Source of the DNA: Prosthecodimorpha staleyi
GTDB lineage: Bacteria > Pseudomonadota > Alphaproteobacteria > Rhizobiales > Ancalomicrobiaceae
NCBI RefSeq assembly: GCF_018729455.1
Contig: NZ_JAHHZF010000015.1
Location: 1 to 64,000 of the forward strand
Length of the DNA stretch: 64,000 bases
Direction of reading: 5' to 3'
Below, one piece after another: positions 36,843 to 44,074 of this stretch; the stretch's first letter is position 1, and every line of letters starts with the position of its first letter. A program made the translations under genes and the position numbers. Below the pieces are notes generated by a model. That model saw only the letters and a list, made by a program, of their open reading frames with translations. It was not told the origin of the DNA and ran no database searches.

Positions 36843-37055
36843 GAGCCGTTCGACGATCCGGACACCGATCCCGGCCCCACAGCCTGCTGACCAGCCTGAC
36901 GCTCGAACAGAATATCGAGCGGATGCACGACATCCTGTCGCGAATCACCAACTCTGTCGGCGTGATCGGCTCCATGAGCGCCAGTTCATCGCCGACGACG
37001 CCCGCCTGACCCTGGTCTCCCGCGAAATGGCCTTCGCGAGGGACAGTCGGGCTGA
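36843..37055 (+). pseudogene. Frameshifted partial copy of the deacetylase (DUF610) 3' region
   Basis: This segment aligns in the same orientation with 35174-35674 inside the intact deacetylase gene. Landmarks shared by both copies are GAGCCGTTCGAC, CTGCTGACCAGCCTGACG, GAACAGAATATCGAGCGGAT and GGGACAGTCGGGCTGA. By eye, roughly four bases in five match. It has lost a C in a C-run near 36876, which shifts frame, and another base near 36983. About 290 bp are deleted between CGCGAAATGGCC and the terminal GCGAGGGACAGTC. It cannot encode a functional protein. Confidence 0.85.
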
Positions 37056-37064
37056 GACCGGCGT

Positions 37065-37508
37065 TCAGGCGGCCCGGACGATCGGCTCGACCCCGATGAC
37101 CAGACGCTGTCCCATGGCCGCCAGGGCTTCGGACAAGGCCGGCAGTTTGGTGGGATGCATCGGATCCAGAATGCGCCGCACCGCCTTCTCGTCCTTGCCG
37201 AGCCTTTCGGCCAGATCCGCCTTGCTGATGCCCGCCGCCGCGAAGGCTTCGAGAACTGCGAGTTTGGCAGCGACATCGGCAGCGACGGTCACGATCGGAC
37301 CCTGCCCCACGGTCCGGGCCGCCGGCAAAGCAAGGCCCCGGGCCGGATAGGTCAAAAGGGCCAGACCGAGCGCCTCTTCGGCCGAAAGCAATGCGGCGTG
37401 TTCGTCGTCGCCTTCGGTGATGGCTTCAGGGACATCCGGAAAGGACACGACTACGACATCGGAAGCTTCGCCGGGCTCCAGGATGGCTTCGTAGCTAAAG
37501 GTTCGCAT
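37065..37508 (-). CDS. hicB: HicB family antitoxin
   Basis: This 147-residue antitoxin has a degraded RNase-H-like HicB domain (about 3-55: SYEAILEPGEASDVVVVSFP and DVPEAITEGDDEHAAL) and a C-terminal DNA-binding helix-turn-helix (about 92-125: ISKADLAERLGKDEKAVRRI). The second part would autoregulate the pair. It is downstream of hicA on the same strand with a 44-bp gap. It lies inside the accessory segment between the deacetylase gene and nadD. Start and length fit the family. Confidence 0.85.
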   Translation of the reverse strand: MRTFSYEAILEPGEASDVVVVSFPDVPEAITEGDDEHAALLSAEEALGLALLTYPARGLALPAARTVGQGPIVTVAADVAAKLAVLEAFAAAGISKADLAERLGKDEKAVRRILDPMHPTKLPALSEALAAMGQRLVIGVEPIVRAA

Positions 37509-37552
37509 CGTGGCTCCCTGACATTGGCGGCGGCCCATGAACGGCACAGGGT

Positions 37553-37747
37553 TCACAGCCCGAGGGTCTTTCTGATCTTGGCTTCGGTTTTCGGATCGAT
37601 TTCCCGGCTCGGCAAGGTCGTCACGCGCGTGCCGACCCAGACCATGGCATGACCGCCCTTGCCGCGCGCCATGGTGATCTTGAATGGGAGACCGAGCGCC
37701 TTTGCGTCTGCGCGCAATTGCGCGATGAACCGCTCCCGCTTGTTCAT
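37553..37747 (-). CDS. hicA: HicA family toxin
   Basis: This 64-residue toxin is of the HicA (YcfA) double-stranded-RNA-binding-like fold, an mRNA interferase. The family motif with the catalytic histidine is GKGGHAMVW (His33), preceded by GLPFKITMARGKG. The small basic N-terminus MNKRERFI and the toxin-before-antitoxin order are typical. The ATG at 37747 is chosen over the longer frame starting at 37795. Adjacent hicB supplies the neutralising partner. Confidence 0.82.
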   Translation of the reverse strand: MNKRERFIAQLRADAKALGLPFKITMARGKGGHAMVWVGTRVTTLPSREIDPKTEAKIRKTLGL

Positions 37748-37822
37748 ACCGTCTCCCCCGACGCCCAGAAACGGACATTTTTGTCCGGAAGTCAAGGACC
37801 AGCTAATCGCAATCTCCGAACC

Positions 37823-38458
37823 CTACCGCACCCCCGCGCGGCGCAGGGCGGTGGAGGACAGGGGCGAGCGGGGCGCGTGCAGGAAGGTCCAGACGGGGGG
37901 CGGCGCGTCCAGGATCGAGGCGGCCTCGTGTTCGGGGATGCGGCGGCCGGCGAGCGCCCGGGCGGCGGGGCTGGACAGGGCCGCAAGCGTGTAGCCGGGC
38001 CGGTCGACGACCGCGATCGGCACCGCGTCGGCGATCCGCCGCCAGTGCTGCCAGCGGTGGAAGGCGCCGAGATTGTCGGCGCCCATGATCCAGACGAAGC
38101 GGACCGCCGGCAGACAGGCGGTCAGCCGGCGCACCGTCTCCCAGCTATAGGGTGAGCCGAAGCCGGCCTCCAGGCCGGTCACGACCACGCGCGGATGGCG
38201 CGCCAGGGCGCGCGCGGCCTCGATGCGGGCGGCGAGCGGGGGCAGTCCGGCACGGTTCTTCAGCGGGTTGCCGGGCGTGACCATCATCCAGACCCGGTCC
38301 AGGCGGAGCCGTTCCAGCGCCGTCTCGACGACATGGACATGGCCCTGGTGCGGCGGATCGAAGGAGCCGCCGAACAGGCCGACGCGCAGGCCGGCGAAGA
38401 CCGGCGGCACCTTGAGGTCCTCGAGGCGCGGCTCCGGCGCGGCGCCGTCCAGGGTCAC
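37823..38458 (-). CDS. nadD: Nicotinate-nucleotide adenylyltransferase
   Basis: This enzyme of about 211 residues makes deamido-NAD from nicotinate mononucleotide and ATP. The nucleotidyltransferase motif [11 protein letters not shown] spans 30-40 with His37 and His40. MVTPGNPLK and the C-terminal [10 protein letters not shown] (the ISSTxxR-type motif) complete the active site. The GTG start at 38458 overlaps the proA stop by four bases (GTGA), implying coupled translation; a GTG at 38410 is an alternative closer to the domain. In relatives rsfS usually follows; here it is about 8 kb away and inverted. Confidence 0.92.
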   Translation of the reverse strand: MTLDGAAPEPRLEDLKVPPVFAGLRVGLFGGSFDPPHQGHVHVVETALERLRLDRVWMMVTPGNPLKNRAGLPPLAARIEAARALARHPRVVVTGLEAGFGSPYSWETVRRLTACLPAVRFVWIMGADNLGAFHRWQHWRRIADAVPIAVVDRPGYTLAALSSPAARALAGRRIPEHEAASILDAPPPVWTFLHAPRSPLSSTALRRAGVR

Positions 38459-39744
38459 GGACGGACCTGACCCGTGCCGGTGACGCGATACTTGAACGAG
38501 CACAGCTGCTCGACGCCGACCGGCCCGCGCGCATGCATCTTGCCGGTAGCGATGCCGATCTCCGCCCCCATGCCGAACTCGCCGCCGTCGGCGAACTGGG
38601 TCGAGGCGTTCCAGAGCAGGATGGCGGAATCGATCTCGGCCATGAAGCGCGCCGCCGCCGCCGGATCGTCGGTGACGATCGCGTCGGTATGATGCGAGCC
38701 GTAATGGCCGACATGGTCGATCGCGGCATCGAGACCGTCGGCCACCTTCACGGCGATGATCGCGTCGAGATATTCGGTCGACCAATCGGCCTCCTCGGCC
38801 GCGTCCACCTCGGGGCACAGCCGGCGCGTCGTCGCATCGCCGCGGATGCGGCAGCCGGCCGCCCGAAGGGCTGCGACCAGCACCGGCAAATGGGTCTCGG
38901 CCACGGCGGCGTCAACCAGCAGGGTCTCGGCCGCGCCGCAGATGCCGGTGCGGCGCATCTTGGCGTTGACGACGATCGCCTGCGCCATGGCGAGATCGGC
39001 CGCGGCATGGACGTAGACGTGGCAGTTGCCTTCCAGATGCGCGAAGATCGGCACCCGCGCCTCGTCCTGCACGCGCGCCACTAGGCTCTTGCCGCCGCGC
39101 GGCACGATCACGTCAATGGCGCCGTCGAGCCCGCGCAGCATGGCGCCGACCGCAGCCCGGTCGCGCGTCGGCACGAGCTGGATCGCATCCACGGGCAGGC
39201 CGGCCTCGTGCAAGCCCTCGCGCAGGGCGGCGACGATCGCCGAGGACGAGCGGAAGCTGTCAGATCCGCCGCGCAGGATGGCCGCATTGCCGCTCTTCAG
39301 GCACAACGCGCCGGCATCCGCCGTCACGTTCGGGCGGCTCTCATAGATGATCCCGATCACGCCGAGCGGCGTCGCGACGCGCTCGATGACGAGGCCGTTC
39401 GGGCGGGTCCAGCCGGCCAGCACGCGGCCGACCGGATCAGCAAGCCCGGCGACCTCCTCGATGCCCCGCGCCATCGCCTCGATGCGCGCCGGATTGAGGG
39501 TCAGCCGGTCGACGAAGCTGGCGGCGAGCCCGTCGCGGATGGCGGTCGCGACGTCCTCGGCATTGGCGGCCAGGATCGCCGGAGCGCACGCCCGGATCTG
39601 TGCCGCCATGGCGGCCAGCGCGGCATTCTTGACGGCCGTCGGCGCGACCACGAGCGCCCGTGCGGCGCCGCGGGCACGACGCCCGATCTCGCGCATGGTC
39701 TCCTCGACCGTCGAGCCTTCGATCAAGCGGGCTTCCAGCATCAT
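38455..39744 (-). CDS. proA: Glutamate-5-semialdehyde dehydrogenase (gamma-glutamyl phosphate reductase)
   Basis: This 429-residue NADPH-dependent reductase carries out the second step of proline synthesis. The catalytic cysteine is Cys269 in [33 protein letters not shown] near 134-153 and [10 protein letters not shown] near 212-221 are family signatures. The C-terminal DRHxxAS-like stretch is represented by [19 protein letters not shown]. The start overlaps the proB stop by four bases (ATGA) and the stop overlaps nadD (GTGA), so proB-proA-nadD are translationally coupled. Confidence 0.96.
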   Translation of the reverse strand: MMLEARLIEGSTVEETMREIGRRARGAARALVVAPTAVKNAALAAMAAQIRACAPAILAANAEDVATAIRDGLAASFVDRLTLNPARIEAMARGIEEVAGLADPVGRVLAGWTRPNGLVIERVATPLGVIGIIYESRPNVTADAGALCLKSGNAAILRGGSDSFRSSSAIVAALREGLHEAGLPVDAIQLVPTRDRAAVGAMLRGLDGAIDVIVPRGGKSLVARVQDEARVPIFAHLEGNCHVYVHAAADLAMAQAIVVNAKMRRTGICGAAETLLVDAAVAETHLPVLVAALRAAGCRIRGDATTRRLCPEVDAAEEADWSTEYLDAIIAVKVADGLDAAIDHVGHYGSHHTDAIVTDDPAAAARFMAEIDSAILLWNASTQFADGGEFGMGAEIGIATGKMHARGPVGVEQLCSFKYRVTGTGQVRP

Positions 39745-40859
39745 TCGCCCCTCAGGACCATGTCGTCGCGGTGGATCATCACCGTGCGACCCGTATAGCC
39801 GAGAACCGCCTCGATTTCATGGGTCTTGCGTCCCAGCATGGCAGCCGCGTCGTCGGCGTCGAAGGCGATGAGCCCGCGGCCGAGCTGTTCACCGGCCGGA
39901 CCTGAGATCAGGACCGCATCGCCGCGCGCGAAGCGGCCCTCGACGCGGGTGCAGCCGGCCGGCAGCAGGCTCTTGCCGCGCCGGAGCGCCCCGGCGGCGC
40001 CGGCATCGACATGCACGGTGCCGCGCGCGTCGAGCGAGCCGGCGATCCACTTCTTGCGCGCCGTGACCGGGCTGCCCTGGCCGAGGAACCAGGTCGCGGA
40101 CGCGCCGGCATCGATCGCGCCGAGCGGGTTCAGGCGCTTGCCGAGCGTGATGATCATGGCCGTGCCGGCATCGGTGGCGATCTTGCCGGCTTCGATCTTG
40201 GTCTTCATGCCGCCGCGCGACAGTTCCGAGCCGGCCCCGCCCGCCATGGCCTCGATCTCGGGCGTGATCCGCTCCACGACCGGGATCAGCTTCGCGTCCG
40301 GGTCGTCGTTGGGCGGGGCGGTATAGAGGCCGTCGATGTCGGACAGCAGCACGAGGAGATCGGCGCCGATCATGGTGGCGACGCGCGCGGCGAGGCGATC
40401 GTTGTCGCCGTAGCGGATCTCGGTGGTGGCGACCGTGTCGTTCTCGTTGATCACCGGCACGGCGCGGCGCTCCAGGAGCACCGACAGGGTGGCGCGGGCG
40501 TTCAGATAGCGCCGGCGGCTCTCGGTGTCGTCGAGGGTCAAGAGTACCTGCGCGGCCGTGAAGCCATGCGCGCCGAGCACCTCCGAATAGGCCCGCGCCA
40601 GCGCGATCTGGCCGACGGCCGCCGCCGCCTGGCTCTCGGCCAGTTGCAGCGCGCCCTTCGGCAGGCCGAGCCGGCCGCGACCGAGCGCGATGGCGCCGGA
40701 GGAAACCAGGATCACCTCCGCGCCGCCCTTCATCAGACCTGCGACGTCGTCGGCGAGGCTTTCCAGCCACGGCTGCTTCAGGGCGCCGGTGGCACGGTCG
40801 ACCAACAGGGCGGAGCCGATCTTGACGACGATGCGGCGGTGGTCGCGGAGGGCGGGCAT
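39741..40859 (-). CDS. proB: Glutamate 5-kinase
   Basis: This 372-residue enzyme catalyses the first, feedback-regulated step of proline synthesis. The amino-acid kinase domain begins [14 protein letters not shown] near residue 8 and includes [32 protein letters not shown] and the [12 protein letters not shown] loop. A C-terminal PUA domain spans about 275-365 ([20 protein letters not shown] and following, shown in part). The ATG at 40859 gives the normal start. The gene normally found upstream in this order, obgE, is absent; a divergent unrelated gene follows after 208 bp. Confidence 0.96.
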   Translation of the reverse strand: MPALRDHRRIVVKIGSALLVDRATGALKQPWLESLADDVAGLMKGGAEVILVSSGAIALGRGRLGLPKGALQLAESQAAAAVGQIALARAYSEVLGAHGFTAAQVLLTLDDTESRRRYLNARATLSVLLERRAVPVINENDTVATTEIRYGDNDRLAARVATMIGADLLVLLSDIDGLYTAPPNDDPDAKLIPVVERITPEIEAMAGGAGSELSRGGMKTKIEAGKIATDAGTAMIITLGKRLNPLGAIDAGASATWFLGQGSPVTARKKWIAGSLDARGTVHVDAGAAGALRRGKSLLPAGCTRVEGRFARGDAVLISGPAGEQLGRGLIAFDADDAAAMLGRKTHEIEAVLGYTGRTVMIHRDDMVLRGE

Positions 40860-41067
40860 GGGTTTCTGGCCGGTTCTGGACGGGGTCCTCCGCATAGACG
40901 CGATTGCGCGGCGGGGCAACCGGGGCGAGGCCGGCTGTGGCACATCGGCAGACGCCAACTTCGGTTCAAATGTCGTTCGCGGGAGACTTTCGTGCGACAT
41001 CTTGCTTTATCGACGGTTGCGCCCGCGCTAGCGTGCCGCCCGGAACGATCCGTCGGGGCATGCAGCC

Positions 41068-41535
41068 ATGACCATGAATATCCGCCGTCTGACCCCGGCC
41101 GATCGACGCATGCTGGAAACGCTCTGGCGTACCGCCGCCGACAAGACCGCGATCGTCTTGCCCGGGGCGCACCTGATGCGCCAGCCGACCGATCTGGCCA
41201 TCCTCCAGGCCCTGATCGACGATCCGACCACGAGGGCGGCCGTGTTCGCAGCCGCGGAAGCCTACGCGATTGCCTTCAGCGAGGTTCTGATCGGCCTGGA
41301 GGCCCGCATGCAGGACGGCATTTCCCTGCAGTGGTGCGTGGTGATCGACGAATACGGCACGCATTTCGCGATCAAGCATGCGGAATTCGACGCCTTGATC
41401 CGCATAAACTTTGCGCTCGAAAACAAGCTGGCAGACGGCGGCCCCTTCAAGGTCGCGAGGCTGTTCTCCAACCTTGTGACGATCGTTGAAGAAGAGGTTG
41501 AACAGGGCAAGGCCAAGCGCTCGCCACGAGAGTGA
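41068..41535 (+). CDS. Hypothetical protein, DUF3806-like
   Basis: This 155-residue cytoplasmic protein has no signal or membrane segment. The central region (SEVLIGLEARMQDGISLQW, then VVIDEYGTHFAIKH) has the pattern of DUF3806, in which a helix is followed by a W-x-V-x-D-E-Y-G strand; the function of that domain is unknown. It is divergent from proB with a 208-bp gap. The stop at 41535 lies three bases before the convergent neighbour's end. The domain assignment is tentative, but the frame is well formed and its codon usage matches the chromosome. Confidence 0.6.
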   Translation: MTMNIRRLTPADRRMLETLWRTAADKTAIVLPGAHLMRQPTDLAILQALIDDPTTRAAVFAAAEAYAIAFSEVLIGLEARMQDGISLQWCVVIDEYGTHFAIKHAEFDALIRINFALENKLADGGPFKVARLFSNLVTIVEEEVEQGKAKRSPRE

Positions 41536-41538
41536 CCG

Positions 41539-41925
41539 TTACCGCTGCGCGGCCTGCGGCGTCAGCGTCTCGGTGCCGGCGCCGGACTGGTCGGCCGTGC
41601 TCCAGACGCCTTCGAGCGAGCCGTCCGGCTGGATGTGGTAGACGACGAGGCCGAAGGAATGGCCGAGCGCATAGGCGGCCGAGAAGGCGTCGAGATTGCG
41701 CATGCAGATGCCGACCGAGGTGGCGCCGCCGGTCTCCCAGACGATGCGGCAATTGGTGCTGTCGGTCAGCGAGATGGTCGCCTTGCCGCGATAGGTCGTG
41801 CCGTCGAAATTGGTGCCCTTGACGGCATAGACGCCGCCGATCTCCTGGGCCGGGGCGGTGGCGGGGGGCAGCGCGAAGAGGATGGCGGCCGCTGCGGCCG
41901 GCGCCCGGAAGGCTCTGCGGAGCAT
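41539..41925 (-). CDS. Small exported protein, similar to rhizobial 'fibronectin-binding' annotations
   Basis: This 128-residue protein has a signal peptide (MLRRAFRAPAAAAAILFALP to about 28, cleavage near APAQ). The mature beta-rich domain contains GVYAVKGTNFDGTTYRGKA, TNCRIVWETGGATSVGICMR and a late VYHIQPDGSLEGVWS. This pattern occurs in small periplasmic proteins of Hyphomicrobiales, some annotated as fibronectin-binding, a label I would not trust functionally. Two cysteines may form a disulfide. The ATG at 41925 is preferred because it places the signal peptide at the N-terminus. Confidence 0.7.
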   Translation of the reverse strand: MLRRAFRAPAAAAAILFALPPATAPAQEIGGVYAVKGTNFDGTTYRGKATISLTDSTNCRIVWETGGATSVGICMRNLDAFSAAYALGHSFGLVVYHIQPDGSLEGVWSTADQSGAGTETLTPQAAQR

Positions 41926-42168
41926 GCCCGTCCCCTCCATGGATGACGCAAAGACACCGCCATGACCCTGCGGAGGCTCCGGGAAGCCTTCCGGAAGGGA
42001 CCCGCGCGGCCGGACCACCGGCACCTTCCCCAGAGCTACCCCTCTTTCGTTTCGCCGATATTGCGTCCCCGATCCTCCTCAGAAAGGCCAGTAGTGTCCG
42101 GCGGCGTCTGCGCATAAAGTATGAGGCGACACCCGACGTCAGATCGGGTGCGCCCTGGGAGGAACCGC

Positions 42169-42507
42169 ATGTGCCAGATTTTCGCGAGCCTGCCGCCGGC
42201 GACCTACGCATTCCAGACCCGGTCCGTCCGGCTCGGCGGCCACGCCACCTCGATCCGACTTGAGCTGCGCTTCTGGCAGATTCTCGAGGAGATCGCGGAC
42301 CAGCAGGGCGTGACGCTGCCGAAATTCCTGACCAAGCTGCATGACGAGATCCTGGACCGGCACGGCGAGGTGGCCAATTTCGCCTCGCTGCTGCGCTGTG
42401 CCTGCCTGACCTATCTGGCCGAAATCCGCGGTCGCGACGAGGTCGAGACGGCGCTCGCCGTCGAGGCGCGCCGGGATTTCCGCTACCCGCTCGCGGCGGC
42501 CGAATAG
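42169..42507 (+). CDS. Ribbon-helix-helix domain protein (RHH_4)
   Basis: This 112-residue small DNA-binding-type protein begins MCQIFASLPPATYAFQTRSV, the usual opening of the RHH_4 family. A ribbon strand SVRLGGHATSIRLELRFW (about 19-36) is followed by two helices (about 34-65), and a conserved NFASLLRCACLTYLA lies near 77-91. Members are common single-gene regulators in alphaproteobacteria with mostly unknown targets. It is divergent from the exported protein gene (243-bp gap) and precedes the dehydrogenase operon by about 100 bp, so it could be a local regulator. Confidence 0.8.
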   Translation: MCQIFASLPPATYAFQTRSVRLGGHATSIRLELRFWQILEEIADQQGVTLPKFLTKLHDEILDRHGEVANFASLLRCACLTYLAEIRGRDEVETALAVEARRDFRYPLAAAE

Positions 42508-42609
42508 CGCGCTTGTAGTATAGACCTACCACCCGCTCCGCCGGCGAACGCCTACACTCCCTCCAGAAGCCACGAAGATCCGCAAACGGATCCGCTGGAG
42601 GAAGTGCCC

Positions 42610-43020
42610 TTGATCGGTTCCCGGAAGACTGCAGCCTGCGCGGCTGCGGCGACGATGATCTTTGCCCAGGCGGCCTCTGTCCTGACGCTGACGGTGCCCG
42701 GCCGCGCCGACGACCTGGAGGCCGGCAAGGCCCAATTCCTGAAGAGCTGCGGAACCTGTCACAGCGCCGAACCGGGCGCCGCACCGCGCCAGGGTCCCAA
42801 CCTGCACGGCGTGATCGGGCGCAAGGCCGGGACCCTGCCCGGCTTCACCTATTCGCCCGCGCTGCAATCCTGGGGCGAGGTCTGGACCGAGGACCTGCTC
42901 GAGCCGTGGATCACCAACGCGCAGCTGACCCGGCCCGGTACAGTCATGAACTACCGCCAGGCAGACGAAGACAAGCGCAAGCTGATCATCCAGTATCTGA
43001 AATCCCTGTCGGCGAAATGA
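42610..43020 (+). CDS. Class I c-type cytochrome (cytochrome c2-like)
   Basis: This 136-residue exported monohaem cytochrome has a signal peptide to about 33 (cleavage near GRADD). The haem site is CGTCH (Cys47, Cys50, His51). PRQGPNLHGVIGRKAG near 61-76 and the methionine ligand in GTVMNY near 113-118 are cytochrome c2-like. The TTG start at 42610 follows GGAGGAAG at correct spacing; a GTG at 42604 overlaps that site and is less likely. It probably accepts electrons from the GMC dehydrogenase encoded downstream. Confidence 0.88.
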   Translation: MIGSRKTAACAAAATMIFAQAASVLTLTVPGRADDLEAGKAQFLKSCGTCHSAEPGAAPRQGPNLHGVIGRKAGTLPGFTYSPALQSWGEVWTEDLLEPWITNAQLTRPGTVMNYRQADEDKRKLIIQYLKSLSAK

Positions 43021-43062
43021 TCGCACGACAGTCCGGCACGGCTCCCAGTCCAAGAGGTTGGC

Positions 43063-43458
43063 ATGGCGAAGGCAATCCACATGATGATCCGGGTCCTCGA
43101 AGAGGCCCGATCGGTCGCGTTCTACGGCCAGGCGTTCGGCCTCGCGGTCGCCGACCGGTTCGACTTCGACGGCTTCACGCTCGTCTACCTGCGCAATGCC
43201 GAGAATGATTTCGAAGTCGAGCTGACCATCAATCACGGCCGGACCGAGCCCTACGAGCTCGGCACCGGCTATGGCCATATCGCCTTCGCGGTGGCCGATC
43301 TCGACGCCGAGCATGCCCGCTTCGTCGCGGCCGGACTCAATCCCAATCCGATCAAGGAGTTCCACCGCGACGGCGGCCTGATGGCCCGCTTCTTCTTCGT
43401 CCAGGATCCGGACGGCTACAAGATCGAGGTGCTGCAGACCCACGGACGCTACCGCTGA
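43063..43458 (+). CDS. VOC family protein, lactoylglutathione lyase-like
   Basis: This 131-residue two-module glyoxalase-fold protein has the four metal ligands of glyoxalase I at matching positions: His6, Glu53, His72 and Glu122. Sequence stretches YGQAFGL, VELTINHG, GYGHIAFAV and DPDGYKIEVLQ are typical of GloA. It could detoxify methylglyoxal, or act on a sugar-derived carbonyl given its place between a cytochrome and dehydrogenase subunits. Gaps are 42 bp upstream and 47 bp downstream, consistent with one operon. An AAGAGGTTGGC site precedes the ATG. Confidence 0.85.
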   Translation: MAKAIHMMIRVLEEARSVAFYGQAFGLAVADRFDFDGFTLVYLRNAENDFEVELTINHGRTEPYELGTGYGHIAFAVADLDAEHARFVAAGLNPNPIKEFHRDGGLMARFFFVQDPDGYKIEVLQTHGRYR

Positions 43459-43505
43459 TACCGGCCGGCGGGAGGCCGGCCGATCGACACTCGGGAGGAA
43501 CGCGA

Positions 43506-44054
43506 ATGACCAAACGCGATGAACTGCCGGCCCCGGACAAGAAGGGCCTCAGCCGACGCAATTTCCTGCTCACCGGCACCGCCGCCGCCATCGTGGTCAA
43601 GGGCGGGGCGATCTTCTGCCCCACCGAGGCCTGGGCGCTGGAGGCTCAGGCCCTGAAGCCGACCACGCTCCGGACCCTGATCCGGATGGCCCGCGACATC
43701 TATCCGCATGACCGGCTCGCCGACCGCTTCTACGCCGTCGCCGTCAAGGGCTTCGACACCGACGCCGCCAAGGACGCAGGCGCCAAGGCACTGGTCGAGG
43801 AGGGCATTGCCGGCCTCGACGCCAAGGCGAAGGCCGCCCATGGCGTCGGCTATGCGGAGGTCGGCTGGGAGGCCGACCGCGTGGCGATCCTGAAGGCCAT
43901 GGAGAAGGACAGCTTCTTCCAGAAGGTGCGCGGCACCCTGGTGGTCAGCCTCTACAACCAGAAGGAAGTCTGGCCGCTCTTCGGTTACGAAGGCGAATCC
44001 GCTTCCAAGGGCGGTTACATCAACCGCGGCTTCAACGACATCGCCTGGCTCTGA
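43506..44054 (+). CDS. Tat-exported small subunit of a GMC dehydrogenase (gluconate 2-dehydrogenase subunit 3 type)
   Basis: This 182-residue protein has a twin-arginine signal LSRRNFLLTG (16-25) and a hydrophobic stretch to about 45. The mature part (TTLRTLIRMARDIYPHDRLA near 54-73, and later FFQKVRGTLVVSLYNQKEVW) matches the small gamma-type subunit that escorts FAD-dependent GMC dehydrogenases to the periplasm. It lacks cofactor motifs of its own. The GMC subunit starts 20 bp downstream, and an AGGAACGCG site precedes this start. Confidence 0.85.
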   Translation: MTKRDELPAPDKKGLSRRNFLLTGTAAAIVVKGGAIFCPTEAWALEAQALKPTTLRTLIRMARDIYPHDRLADRFYAVAVKGFDTDAAKDAGAKALVEEGIAGLDAKAKAAHGVGYAEVGWEADRVAILKAMEKDSFFQKVRGTLVVSLYNQKEVWPLFGYEGESASKGGYINRGFNDIAWL

Positions 44055-44074
44055 CCGGCAGGGAGGACACCCCC

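Noticed and set aside
36805-37350. A 181-codon plus-strand frame covering the deacetylase fragment
   Set aside because: It is mostly antisense to hicB and in the wrong frame for the deacetylase similarity; composed of chance open sequence.
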